64,000 nucleotides of DNA from Halalkalibacter alkalisediminis (lineage in GTDB: Bacteria > Bacillota > Bacilli > Bacillales > Bacillaceae_D): NCBI RefSeq assembly GCF_028610705.1, contig NZ_JAQQWT010000012.1, forward strand, positions 33,289-97,288, read 5' to 3'. Both the position numbers and the translations under genes were made by a program. Positions 37,888-46,742 of this stretch are shown one piece after another. Numbering within the stretch: position 1 is the first letter of the stretch; every line of letters starts with the position of its first letter. The notes beneath the pieces were generated by a model that was not told the origin of the DNA, ran no database searches, and was given only the letters and a program-made list of their open reading frames with translations.

Positions 37888-37966
37888 ATGTAGGCCCCCT
37901 ATTATGATCATTTCTACTAGTATGCTTCAGTATTTTCTTTTTTATTCTCTCCAGAAAAGTTCCCTA

Positions 37967-38296
37967 TTAGTGAGAATCTTTCACATTAAAATGAGCTCTT
38001 AATACTTGAGCTAAATAATGAACCGGAGTCGTCTCAACTTGTCCGTACTCCTTCAATGTGTACAAATGAACTGCATTGGGTAATTCCCTCTTTAACTGTT
38101 TGCGCAAGCTTTCTCCAGATTCATCCGCATCGACAAGAATGTACACCTCCTTATCTTCAATAGGTAAAATTAGTGTCTCAAGCTTTTCCTCACCTAACGT
38201 TCCATATGTACAGATGATATCAACTTCTTCATCTAATACTTGCTTTACACGTTTTCGATCACTCGTTCCCTCGACAATTAGTACTTTGTCTTCCAT
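37967..38296 (-). CDS. Toprim domain protein (YusF-like)
   Basis: 109 residues that make one Toprim domain: VLIVEGTSDRKRV carries the catalytic Glu, EVYILVDADESGESLRK the DxD magnesium pair, then QVETTPVHYLAQVL. Resembles Bacillus YusF, a stand-alone Toprim protein of unknown role related to RNase M5 and primase. Monocistronic, minus strand. Confidence 0.85.
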   Translation of the reverse strand: MEDKVLIVEGTSDRKRVKQVLDEEVDIICTYGTLGEEKLETLILPIEDKEVYILVDADESGESLRKQLKRELPNAVHLYTLKEYGQVETTPVHYLAQVLRAHFNVKDSH

Positions 38297-38426
38297 CTAA
38301 TCATTCCTTTACAGTCCATTGTCTTATCTATCATTATATTCAATTTCTTTCACTTCATAACGATGTTGATTATATTGTAAGTCAATTGCAGCGAATAGAG
38401 AAATTTTCAATTCCACATGACTCCTA

Positions 38427-38462
38427 CAAAAAAATCCACCCCACAATCATTGTAGGCGGATT
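38427..38462 (-). terminator. Terminator of the 30-residue ORF
   Basis: Minus-strand stem AATCC..ACAAT / ATTGT..GGATT with two small internal loops, followed by seven T. Confidence 0.75.
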
Positions 38463-38467
38463 CGGTA

Positions 38468-38560
38468 TTAATAATAGAAACCATGTTCGATCATATGTTT
38501 CACTCTTTTTTCTTGATAATTACATAAATTGGCATACAACTGCGATAAGAAATTTTTCAT
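38468..38560 (-). CDS. 30-residue peptide, unknown
   Basis: MKNFLSQLYANLCNYQEKRV then KHMIEHGFYY. GAAGGAA lies before the ATG and a strong terminator starts right after the stop, so it appears a self-contained gene. Amphipathic helix likely, one cysteine, aromatic C-terminus. The frame is open further upstream but without a start that has a ribosome site. Family unknown. Confidence 0.5.
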   Translation of the reverse strand: MKNFLSQLYANLCNYQEKRVKHMIEHGFYY

Positions 38561-38794
38561 GTCAAATTCCTTCTTTCGATTTAGGGTACCTTTATTATGA
38601 TGAACTCGCCAAATATTTACAAAAGCTGTACTAGCTGATGAAAACGAAAACATTCATCATGAAAACGGAGAACATCCACGCTTTTCTTCTTTGATCATAC
38701 GTATCCACTTTTTTCTAATAATCGGTCCCTTAAGTCACATACATCAGAGAACAAAATCAAATACTATAACACAGATTGAAAGGAGCGAATTCAG

Positions 38795-39088
38795 TTGGAC
38801 ATTGATTTTAAAACCATATACAACCAAATGCCTGATTTTACAAACCATCAAGAGGCTAGCGATTGGTTCATAGGTCAATTTGGTAATCGATTTGTGTTAA
38901 AGAATAGTGACGTGATTGATGACGAGAAAGTATATTACTATCATGTGGTAAAAAATCCTGAAGTCTATCAAGCATACATGGAAAGCCTTTCTAATGAGGA
39001 AGGAAGTCACATCACAAGCATGGAGCCTTTTGAGAGTTACTCAACCATTGAGATAAGCGAAGATGGCGGCATCAGTTTTTCCATTTAA
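38795..39088 (+). CDS. Conserved hypothetical protein
   Basis: 97 residues from a TTG start at 38795 preceded by GAAAGGAG. Begins MDIDFKTIYNQMPDFTNHQEA, acidic, no membrane segment, with YYYHVVKNPEVYQAYMESL in the centre and a C-terminal beta-rich part (YSTIEISEDGGISFSI). Looks like a small soluble Bacillus protein; no known family recognised. Confidence 0.65.
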   Translation: MDIDFKTIYNQMPDFTNHQEASDWFIGQFGNRFVLKNSDVIDDEKVYYYHVVKNPEVYQAYMESLSNEEGSHITSMEPFESYSTIEISEDGGISFSI

Positions 39089-39234
39089 TTCGACAGCCAA
39101 CTCTTTGTTCTGTTTGGTTAACTCAAGCAATTTATTTGACTATATAGGTAGCGAGGCATAATATATCACTTGCACGCTATTCTATTTCGTTTCGTCATTG
39201 TAAATCTTAATAAGGCACAAGGAGGAAAATCGAT

Positions 39235-40356
39235 ATGAATGAAACGTATAATAAATTATTTGAAACCATTGATTTTAGAAGAGGGCTTCAACTGAAAAAT
39301 CGCGTTGTCATGGCACCGATGACCAACTTTTCTTCTAATCCTGATGGGACGGTCTCAGACGATGAAGTGAATTATTACATTCGCCGTTCCAAAGGAGTCG
39401 GCATGGTAATTACAGCATGTACGAATGTGACAGCAAATGGACAAGGATTTCCTGGTGAATTTGCAGGGGACCGTGACGAGATGATCCCCAGTTTACGCAA
39501 GCTAGCAACTGCTATTAAAGCACAAGGAGCTAAAGCCGTCTTGCAAATTTTTCATGGAGGTCGCATGTGTCCAACTGATTTAGTACCAAATGGAGACATC
39601 GTTTCAGCAAGTGCCATTGCAGCTGCTGAACAAGGCCCTGTACCTAGAGCGTTAAATGAAAAAGAAGTTGAGGACATTATCCATGCTTTTGGAGAGACGA
39701 CAAGACGGGGAATTGAAGCTGGTTATGACGGAGTCGAAATTCATGGTGCAAATGGCTATTTAATTCAACAATTCTTTTCTCCCCATTCAAATCTTCGTGA
39801 AGATCGTTGGGGAGGAACTTTGGAAAAGCGCATGACTTTTCCAATGGCTATTGTTGATGAAGTGAAACGTGTCGTCGACACTCACGCGAAAGACCCCTTC
39901 ATTATCGGATATCGGTTTTCACCAGAGGAAGCATCCACACCTGGAATTACGATGGCTGACACATTAGAACTTGTCAACGCTTTGGCTGACAAGGAGCTAG
40001 ATTACCTTCATATTTCCTTAATGGAATTTGATTCTTCACCAAGAAGAGGCGTCGACGATGCACGGACCCGTTTAGAATTAGTTTTAGATAAAGCCTCGAA
40101 CCGAGTTCCTGTAATTGGTGTGGGATCCATTCAAACAGCAGAGGATGCACGAAAGGCTATGGAAACGGGCGTACCATTAATTGCATTAGGTCGACAGCTC
40201 ATTATTGATCCCGATTGGGTGGAAAAAATTCAGGAGGATCGCGCCTCTGAAATTGAAACAAAGCTTGACCTAACAGGTCAAGACCGCCTTGTTATACCAA
40301 AGCCATTGTGGAATGCGATTGTTTCTAGTCCAGGTTGGTTCCCGGGGGTTGAGTAG
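39235..40356 (+). CDS. NADH:flavin oxidoreductase, old yellow enzyme family (YqiG-like)
   Basis: 373 residues, FMN TIM barrel. NRVVMAPMTNFSSNPDG near 22 starts the barrel, FHGGRMC near 106 and EIHGANGYLIQQFFSPHSNLREDRWGG near 164 carry the His/Asn pair (H-AN) that binds the substrate anion, and VIGVGSIQTAEDARKAMETG near 295 the FMN phosphate. Reduces activated C=C bonds with NAD(P)H. Most like Bacillus YqiG. GGAGG before the ATG; terminator at 40433. Confidence 0.92.
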   Translation: MNETYNKLFETIDFRRGLQLKNRVVMAPMTNFSSNPDGTVSDDEVNYYIRRSKGVGMVITACTNVTANGQGFPGEFAGDRDEMIPSLRKLATAIKAQGAKAVLQIFHGGRMCPTDLVPNGDIVSASAIAAAEQGPVPRALNEKEVEDIIHAFGETTRRGIEAGYDGVEIHGANGYLIQQFFSPHSNLREDRWGGTLEKRMTFPMAIVDEVKRVVDTHAKDPFIIGYRFSPEEASTPGITMADTLELVNALADKELDYLHISLMEFDSSPRRGVDDARTRLELVLDKASNRVPVIGVGSIQTAEDARKAMETGVPLIALGRQLIIDPDWVEKIQEDRASEIETKLDLTGQDRLVIPKPLWNAIVSSPGWFPGVE

Positions 40357-40432
40357 TGTTTCATTAATTTTGACTTCGTACATAAATCGTCTCTCATTTT
40401 AATACTTCTGAACAGTTGGACTCATTAATAAA

Positions 40433-40468
40433 GAGGATACTAAGATCGGAAACCTTTTTAGTATCCTC
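40433..40468. terminator. Terminator after the YqiG-like gene
   Basis: Stem GAGGATACTAA / TTAGTATCCTC with 14-base loop; T-rich tract CATTCCTTTTTT on the plus strand. Confidence 0.75.
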
Positions 40469-40760
40469 CATTCCTTTTTTCTTTGATATAAGGCTTATCT
40501 TCAGACCACTTTTTCAGATTACTTACTCCTGACATAATAATAAAACCTGATAGATCAAAACACACTTGATAATCCAATGATAGCGGTACTAACAAAACTG
40601 GGAAAACTACTTGTGTTAAGCGATTCAAGGATAACCTTAAACCTAAGCCCTCTCCTACTCTGTTCTTTGGTAATGTCGTAATCGTCCTTGATATCGATAG
40701 AGGAGCGCCCATTCCTAAGCTAAGCCCCAATATAAAGGACAATAAACCTAACATAACCAC
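40458..40760 (-). pseudogene. C-terminal relic of an MFS transporter
   Basis: The translation has the fingerprint of the last third of a drug-exporter-like MFS protein: LGLSLGMGAPLSISRTITTL then PKNRVGEGLGLRLSLNRLTQ, a membrane segment, and a charged tail KKWSEDKPY. Nothing before it encodes the first eight or nine helices, and the final segment is altered. So it is a truncated remnant. Confidence 0.7.
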
Positions 40761-40923
40761 ATTTGAAAAGGCTTTTATCCTTTCTTATGCTCTTTTGGTT
40801 CATTGTTTATCAGGAATCAAAAATGGTATTTCCTATTTCCATTTAAATTTTTTTAGGTATTCCAGACATTATGTGTTATGCTGTGTCTAACCTTTTTACC
40901 ACTTGTTTAAGGTTGTCTTTAAA

Positions 40924-41027
40924 ACTGACTCAACTTGCGAATTCCATACACTTTATTTATTAGCTTTTGATCCCAAAAGCATTGGATATAAGATGTATGA
41001 CCTGAGCATGAAGAGTCAGTCTTTTTT
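40924..41027 (+). ncRNA. Candidate structured RNA with its own terminator
   Basis: Three nested stems: ACTGACTC (40924-40931) with GAGTCAGT (41013-41020), CATACA (40945-40950) with TGTATG (40994-40999), and GCTTTTG-ATCC-CAAAAGC (40963-40980), then CTTTTTT. There is no ORF on the plus strand and the next gene is on the other strand, so this may be a ~100-base RNA or regulated 3-prime end. Could also be a chance fold in decayed DNA. Confidence 0.4.
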
Positions 41028-41041
41028 CGTGCTTTTTCCGC

Positions 41042-41072
41042 AAAAAAAAGGACTCTACGAGAGAGTCCTTTT
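41042..41072 (-). terminator. Terminator of the cold-shock gene
   Basis: Minus-strand stem AAGGACTCT / AGAGTCCTT followed by eight T. Confidence 0.9.
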
Positions 41073-41076
41073 CTAA

Positions 41077-41277
41077 TTATGCTTTGTTAACGTTAGTAGC
41101 TTGAAGTCCACGTTGACCTTGCTCAGTGTCAAATGTAACTTTTTGGCCTTCGTCTAAAGATTTGAATCCTTCGCCTTGAATAGCTGAGAAATGTACGAAT
41201 ACATCTTCTCCTCCTTCGATTTCGATGAAACCGAATCCTTTTTCTGCGTTAAACCATTTTACTGTACCTTGTTGCAT
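41077..41277 (-). CDS. cspB: Cold-shock protein
   Basis: 66-residue single cold-shock domain: [20 protein letters not shown] contains RNP1 (KGFGFI) and DVFVHFSAI is RNP2. A nucleic-acid chaperone of the CspA/CspB/CspD group; the exact paralogue cannot be fixed from one window. AGGAGG precedes the ATG. The roughly 200-base upstream region fits the long, thermosensor-like 5-prime leader known for csp genes. Confidence 0.93.
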   Translation of the reverse strand: MQQGTVKWFNAEKGFGFIEIEGGEDVFVHFSAIQGEGFKSLDEGQKVTFDTEQGQRGLQATNVNKA

Positions 41278-41557
41278 GTGTGTTTCCTCCTAGGTGGATA
41301 TAATCCACATTTTATTACTATAGTTGCTCAATTAGATATCAAAGGCGAAAAGTTCAAATACTTTTTCTTTAATGACAGACCGAACAAAAATAATTCTTCC
41401 TTAGAATAACAGATAAAAACAGAAAAAGCAAATCGAATTTTAAATTTTTACCAATAGCCAGTCATTTTTCGCTCCTTTTGCATGTGTATTGCCTCAAAAT
41501 AGATAACGGTAGACATTAAATCTACATCTTAAACTACGCACTAGCGTTTCATGATAC

Positions 41558-41934
41558 CTATTCACCTTTTCTTGAAAATATATTCGTAAGAAATGAGCCA
41601 ACGGAAAGATTAATAATCATATTGACGATTGGAGGAATCACAGCTAATTCTCCAATGAATTCCAAGGCTAAGATCGCCGCAAGAGCTGTATTACATAAAC
41701 CTACATGAAAAAGAATTCAAGCGGTGTAACTATGGGACTTACAGCAACACCAATTCGCCTTAACATTCATAGATAAACCAGTAAAAAAATAACGACACCC
41801 AGCAAAAGACTTGGAAGCCAAGAATCCACTTGTAAATATAACGGTGATAAATAGGTCAACACCGCTATTAGAACTATAAGAATCGATAATCTTCTTGAAA
41901 TCCATTCATTTAAGGAGCTTATCGTTCGAGCCAT
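41558..41934 (-). pseudogene. Bile acid:Na+ symporter (BASS) family gene with large internal deletion
   Basis: The 5-prime part reads MARTISSLNEWISRRLS and then two membrane segments (ILIVLIAVLTYLSPLYL, SLLLGVVIFLLVYL) typical of the BASS N-terminus. After stops and frame change, the last part reads HVGLCNTALAAILALEF and IPPIVNMIINLSVGSFL, the typical C-terminal helix pair. About 200 codons between them are missing. ATG has AGGAGG upstream. Confidence 0.72.
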
Positions 41935-42129
41935 TTACTACTAGCCTCCTTTTATTAAAGTAGAAGATTCAGTCTACATTTTACACATTATTAAGAATAA
42001 TCGATCTCTATCTTTTTTAAAAGAAATTTCCTTTTCTAAGAGTCACGTTTATTTACTCACCTCTAGATGTTTAATTTTCTTCTAAAAGGTTATTGAAAAA
42101 GTAGATCATCAGAAAGAGGAGGAATTAAG

Positions 42130-42864
42130 ATGCTTTACAAAACTAATTTAGTAGAATCTTGTGTGGTACAAGCCACAGACGGAGAACTAGGAAAAATAAA
42201 AGATCTATACTTCGATAGCGACAACTGGGTAATACGTTATATGGTGATCGATACACAGAAATGGCTACCAGGACGAAAAGTATTAGTTTCACCGAGTTCT
42301 TTTGATCGTGTTGATGTAAAAAATAAAAAAATTTCTATTTTTGCAAGTAAGCAACAAATAGAAAGCAGTCCAACCATCGAAGAACATCAACCACTTTCTC
42401 GTAAAAACGAAATCGACCTTCATCAGTACTACGGCTGGTCACCTTATTGGATTGGTAGTGGTTTAACAGGAATGGGGCATGTACCAACTGCCGTAGAACT
42501 ACGTGAAGAGTCACTCCCCTATCAAGACTATGATGAAGCTGATCCATCATTAAGAAGCGTAAGTAAAATCAAAGGACAACTGACAGGCTTTAAGGTCTTT
42601 GGCATCGATTCGAAGCTTGGGAATGTCATTGATTTTGCTATTGATGATCATTCATGGGCCATTCATTCTTTAATCGTTGATACCGGAACATGGCTACCAG
42701 GACGAAAAGTCGCATTAGACACAGATGCCATTGAGTCTATCGATTGGGTAAATAAAGAGTTTAAAACCAATCTCACTTCAGAAGATGTTGAAAGAAACGC
42801 TAGCACAACTGATTCCATCTCAGAATTTGCTGAGCTACCAATAGATAAGCTCAGCAAAAAGTAA
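42130..42864 (+). CDS. PRC-barrel domain protein, two repeats
   Basis: 244 residues containing two PRC-barrel domains: residues about 1-75 (GELGKIKDLYFDSDNWVIRY then VIDTQKWLPGRKVLVSP) and 140-220 (SKLGNVIDFAIDDHSWAIHS then VDTGTWLPGRKVALDT). The repeated TxxWLPGRKV motif marks the pair. A linker with YYGWSPYW is common in PRC proteins of general-stress type. Role: probably stress-associated scaffold, unknown in detail. GAGGAGG before the ATG. Confidence 0.87.
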   Translation: MLYKTNLVESCVVQATDGELGKIKDLYFDSDNWVIRYMVIDTQKWLPGRKVLVSPSSFDRVDVKNKKISIFASKQQIESSPTIEEHQPLSRKNEIDLHQYYGWSPYWIGSGLTGMGHVPTAVELREESLPYQDYDEADPSLRSVSKIKGQLTGFKVFGIDSKLGNVIDFAIDDHSWAIHSLIVDTGTWLPGRKVALDTDAIESIDWVNKEFKTNLTSEDVERNASTTDSISEFAELPIDKLSKK

Positions 42865-42890
42865 GACTAGAAAATAGTTGAATGCATGAA

Positions 42891-42919
42891 GAGGCTCAAA
42901 GAATTTGTTTGAGCCTCTT
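42891..42919 (+). terminator. Terminator of the PRC-barrel gene
   Basis: Stem GAGGCTCAAA / TTTGAGCCTC with a seven-base loop; weak T run. Confidence 0.7.
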
Positions 42920-43107
42920 CTAGTGTTTAAAACTCCATTGCAACTAGAACATCCTCTCTTTATTTTGTGAAATATTTCACAAAACATTAACAATGAAAAC
43001 GCCTCCTATTTGTCGTGAATTTGACAAAATTATATAGCGAATCATACGTCATTTTTCTATGGTAAAGTAAGCATGATTAAAGCCTAATGAGAAAGGTTGT
43101 TACTCCT

Positions 43108-43923
43108 ATGGAACATGTTGCGTTATCACAAATAGAAAGCTTAGCCTTAAAAAAACTAAAGATCTATCGTCAAAGTCGTGTTCGTTATCTATTAAGGTCG
43201 ATTTTAGCCAGTCTCTTTATCGGATTTGGAGTTATTGTAGCCTTCAAAACTGGAAATCTCTTTTATTTAGAAGGGTCTCCATTAACTTATCCGATGGCTG
43301 CTATTACATTTGGAGCCGCCATCATTTTAATCGCATACGGAGGTGGCGATCTTTTTACAGGAAATACATTCTACTATACCTACGCCTCTTTGCGAAAAAA
43401 GATGGAGTGGCAAGCTGTCATCAAGTTATTAAGCATGAGTTATCTTGGTAATTTTTTAGGAGCTGTTGTTTTTGCGGTTCTCATTTATTTTACCGGTCTC
43501 TTTAATGATCATTCCGTTAACAGCTTTTTATTTAGTGTAACGGATCAAAAAATGAATACACCTTGGTTAGAGTTATTTTTTCGTGGAATTTTATGTAACT
43601 GGCTTGTGTGTCTAGCCTTCTTTATTCCAATGACACTCAAAGATGAGGGTGCTAAAATCCTTACGATGGTCTTGTTTGTGTTCTGTTTCTTTATTTCTGG
43701 GTACGAGCACAGCATCGCAAATATGTGTACGTTTGCGATTTCGTTAGTTCTAAATCATCCAGATACGATTTCCTTTAATGGCGTCGTTCATAACCTTGTA
43801 CCTGTGACGATCGGAAATATAATCGGTGGAAGCTTGTTCATGGGCATGTTCTACTTTTACGTGAACAAACCAAATTTAGAAGAAATCGAAATTGATAATG
43901 AACAAAAGCAGCGAATCTCCTAA
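43108..43923 (+). CDS. Formate/nitrite transporter (FNT) family channel
   Basis: About 271 residues, six membrane segments of the FNT fold. Family landmarks: LSLFIGFGVIVAFKTGN near 35, YGGGDLFTGNTFY near 92 (FTGN motif) and ILCNWLVCLAFFIP near 175 (CNWLV motif). Conducts formate, nitrite or related small acids. The ATG at 43108 is preferred over 43087 since AAAGG precedes it; neither site is strong. No metabolic partner adjacent. Confidence 0.85.
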   Translation: MEHVALSQIESLALKKLKIYRQSRVRYLLRSILASLFIGFGVIVAFKTGNLFYLEGSPLTYPMAAITFGAAIILIAYGGGDLFTGNTFYYTYASLRKKMEWQAVIKLLSMSYLGNFLGAVVFAVLIYFTGLFNDHSVNSFLFSVTDQKMNTPWLELFFRGILCNWLVCLAFFIPMTLKDEGAKILTMVLFVFCFFISGYEHSIANMCTFAISLVLNHPDTISFNGVVHNLVPVTIGNIIGGSLFMGMFYFYVNKPNLEEIEIDNEQKQRIS

Positions 43924-43941
43924 TAGAGACTCCCTGCTTTT
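43904..43941 (+). terminator. Terminator overlapping the FNT stop codon
   Basis: AAAAGCAG / CTGCTTTT with an inner TCTC/GAGA stem and T run; the 5-prime arm lies in the last codons. Confidence 0.7.
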
Positions 43942-44550
43942 TTAGTAGTTCAACTGATAAATCAAAAATCTTTCATTCTGATTTTTCTCATATAAATCTG
44001 GTATAATGACTTCCTTCTTTAATTCAAAAGATGTGTCATTCTCTAAAAAATGAATGTAATCCTTCGTTGGATAATATAAAACAAGTTCGATTTCCCTGGC
44101 ATGTGTTTCAACTGAACGTAATATTCGATTAATCACTCGTCTAAATACTTGTATGGAAAACGGGTTAAAAAAATAAAATTGATTGTCTGATTCATTAATT
44201 TGATATTCCTCGGCCTTACAGCAAAGGAAAAGGATATTCTCTTTTCCTTTGTTCCAACTTGGTACATAACTCTTTTGATTCTCTATCGCTTCCAAATATA
44301 ACATCTCGTCCACTTCAATCCCGACAACAGACGCATGAAACCTGTCATGTATGAAGAAATTCAATCGCCCTTTTCCACATCCGAAGTCAACGATTCGATC
44401 ACTATTTTTTAATTCATATTGCGAAAATAATGTTTCGAGAGCACGGTAAGGAGTTGGTTCATAACGATTATAATGCCAAGATATGTGTAATTCCTTCCCG
44501 TCTTCTCCTGTTTCAATGTTTAACAATTTGTCATAGTCCTGGTCCTTCAT
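43942..44550 (-). CDS. Class I SAM-dependent methyltransferase
   Basis: 202 residues with motif I VDFGCGKGRLNFFIHD near 55, motif II acidic VVGIEVDEMLYLEA, and motif IV-like FYFFNPFSIQVFRRVINRI. Soluble; substrate unknown. It is followed (upstream on the same strand) by the aldolase gene 34 bases away, so they may be co-transcribed. Confidence 0.8.
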   Translation of the reverse strand: MKDQDYDKLLNIETGEDGKELHISWHYNRYEPTPYRALETLFSQYELKNSDRIVDFGCGKGRLNFFIHDRFHASVVGIEVDEMLYLEAIENQKSYVPSWNKGKENILFLCCKAEEYQINESDNQFYFFNPFSIQVFRRVINRILRSVETHAREIELVLYYPTKDYIHFLENDTSFELKKEVIIPDLYEKNQNERFLIYQLNY

Positions 44551-44583
44551 TTGTTTGCTCCTATTCCAATTAACTCCAACTAT

Positions 44584-45682
44584 CTATTCACCGATTTTGC
44601 GCAATTGAACATCAAGTTTGTCAAATACGTTCCTAAGTGTTTCTTTTGGTATCTTTGCATAAAGATCACCTACACTCACTTCGAAATAACAAGATTTCGC
44701 GCTGATCTCTTTAATATGGTTAGTTATCCCAATTCCAGTGTCCTCCATGATGGCGATTAAAATAGGCGCAACCTTCTCTTTTGACCAATCCAAATGCACA
44801 TGAAACATATTCGAAACTGGTACAATCGGTTTCGTTTCAACGGTATCACATTGATTAAAAAAAGAAGCTAACTCTTTGGCATCGTTGTAATACTGTTCCA
44901 TTTTATTTACTCTTAGATTAAAGTAATAGGCCGCACTAATCACATATGGATATAAGCTGATTAAATCACCACCATGTCGCCTTTTCCACTTTTTTGATTC
45001 CTCCGTGAAGACTTGATCTCCGGCCAAAATCGCTCCAGCAATTCCACCAATTCCTTTATAAACCGATACGTACACACTATCAAATAAATTTGAAATCTCA
45101 GCAGCTGTTTTATTATAAAATGGCAACACCTCTAGTAGCCTTGCTCCATCTAAATGTAACTTAATGCCTTTTGCACGACAGTACGTACTAATGGCTTCAA
45201 GTGTATCATAATCAGGCAATTGTCCACCAATTTCTCGTTGCGGTAATTCAAGCAATAAGCAGGCTACATCTTCATTCATGCTAGTCACATCTTCTAGTGT
45301 AATGACACGTTTTTCATCGGCAAGCAATACAGGCTCGATCAGGTGCAGTTTTTTCAACCCATCTTCTTCATGAATTTCTAAGTGACTCAATGGGTGATAA
45401 GCAACTTTTTTTAGGTTTTTCTGATCACACCAGATTCTTAAAGCAATTTGCTGAGCCATCGTCCCACTTGGAAAAAACACTGTTTTTTCTTTTCTCAAAT
45501 AGCTCGCCATCTTTTTTTCAAAAGCTTCTATAATCGCACCTTGGCCATACATATCAGTTTCTAATTTGTCCTCCACCTGTTCAAAAGCCTCTTTCAAGAC
45601 TCGCGCCGTTCGAAAACCATTTTCCCGCTAGTTGAATAGTCGTTTGTTTATAGGCTTTTATTAATTCGTTCTTCATAGACAT
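44584..45682 (-). pseudogene. Threonine aldolase-type beta-eliminating lyase with N-terminal frameshift
   Basis: PLP fold-type I enzyme related to low-specificity threonine aldolase. The main frame (44584-45597) has FFPSGTMAQQIALRIWCD, LHLDGARLLE and SVYKGIGGIAGAILAG with the PLP lysine (YKG). The true N-terminus, MSMKNELIKAYKQTTIQLAG (from 45682, site AAAGGAG), is in another frame. Removing one A from GGGAAAATGG restores a continuous reading (LAGNGFRTARVLKEAF). Thus a one-base insertion in an A run, either real or a sequence error. Restart at 45597 would lack about 30 residues. Confidence 0.82.
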
Positions 45683-45896
45683 GATTGGACTCCTTTCCCT
45701 ACTCATCTTACATGTTTTTGAGTTTGAGGTCTTAATCGACTTCCTATAATGTTCCCATTCTCCTATCTTACGACCTTTCAATGATCCTCTTAATCATAAG
45801 TTAAAATATCCGAATACACTAGTGATCGATAATCATGAAAACAATTAAACACTAAAATAGAGGTTTCCATCTAGCTGACAGAAACCCTATATTCAC

Positions 45897-46150
45897 TCAG
45901 TATCGATACGATAAAGGCACCTTCAAATTCGCATTCTCTCGAATCCAATCAAGCAATTCTTGATCGTTTACCTCATTCTTGCTTCGAATCGCAAATGTAT
46001 ATTGAATCAGCGTTCGTAGATTCGTATATTTGACCAAGGTAAGACTGCTCCGTGTAACGTTGGAAAATGTCGTCAAACATGTTTTCATGATTTAAAATTT
46101 TTGGAACGTTCACTTTCAATATCTGCATGTCTTTACCTTTATGAAGCGTA
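45897..46150 (-). pseudogene. C-terminal relic of a DUF4956-type membrane protein
   Basis: Frame 1 reads TLHKGKDMQILKVNVPKILN and HENMFDDIFQRYT; after a shift near 46050 frame 2 reads RSSLTLVKYTNLRTLIQYTF and ends ELLDWIRENANLKVPLSYRY. This resembles the cytoplasmic C-terminal domain of DUF4956 proteins, which accompany VTC-type polyphosphate polymerases. The membrane part is absent. Family assignment is tentative. Confidence 0.5.
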
Positions 46151-46197
46151 AATTAACAGATCGATCTGCTACGCCAGGAAAAATTTGTATATTAGGG

Positions 46198-46226
46198 TTG
46201 ACACCAAATTTTTCACACATTACATT
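46198..46226 (+). promoter_or_regulatory. Sigma-A promoter of 46295-46495
   Basis: TTGACA (46198-46203), 17-base spacer, TACATT (46221-46226). Confidence 0.65.
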
Positions 46227-46294
46227 TATGTAAAGATGAAGTAGCCATTTTTATGTTTGTGTACAATTTTAAAAAGTTAAAACGGAGGTCTAAA

Positions 46295-46495
46295 TTGAAA
46301 AACAAAACTCAAGTTTCACTTGTCATCCTAGCCTGCATTGCTATCCTTGCATTGGGCGCTTTTAGAATCTTCCAAATCGAGAGGAATTATCAAGCTAACC
46401 TTCTTCTAGCAACAGCCTGCATCGAAAACGAAGGGACAGTCGTATCAACTCAAAATGGATTCTTTGCTCTTTCTAAGGTAACTTGTGAGGAATAG
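46295..46495 (+). CDS. Small membrane-anchored hypothetical protein
   Basis: 66 residues from a TTG start at 46295, chosen because GGAGG precedes it by six bases. One N-terminal membrane segment (VSLVILACIAILALGAF), then an outside domain with two cysteines (TACIENEGT and KVTCEE) that could form a disulfide. Unknown family. Preceded by a good promoter. Confidence 0.6.
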   Translation: MKNKTQVSLVILACIAILALGAFRIFQIERNYQANLLLATACIENEGTVVSTQNGFFALSKVTCEE

Positions 46496-46586
46496 TGAAT
46501 CTACCAAGCTGCGGTTTTGCTTTCCCTCTTCCTTAGCGAACGTAAGATCCCTTATTTATAAGAAATCTAGCATTTTTCACCGCTAG

Positions 46587-46667
46587 GCGGACATGAGTTC
46601 CCCTATTTAGTGTAAAAAGGGAGACAAAATCGACTAACGGCCCTATTAGCGCAACATCTGTCCACTA
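46587..46667. repeat. Further copy of the GCGGACATG dispersed repeat
   Basis: GCGGACATGAGTTCCCCTAT at 46587 matches the units at 34689 and 34739. A weak inverted partner CATCTGTCC lies near 46656. Non-coding. Confidence 0.55.
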
Positions 46668-46711
46668 AACCTTAAACTCCAGCCATGATCGGCTTAGTTA
46701 AACTTCCAAAT

Positions 46712-46741
46712 AAAAAAGATTAAGAGAAAGTCCTCTTAATC
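46712..46741 (-). terminator. Terminator of the MFS gene
   Basis: Minus-strand stem GATTAAGAG / CTCTTAATC followed by six T; its 5-prime arm begins just before the stop region. Confidence 0.8.
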
Positions 46742-46742
46742 C

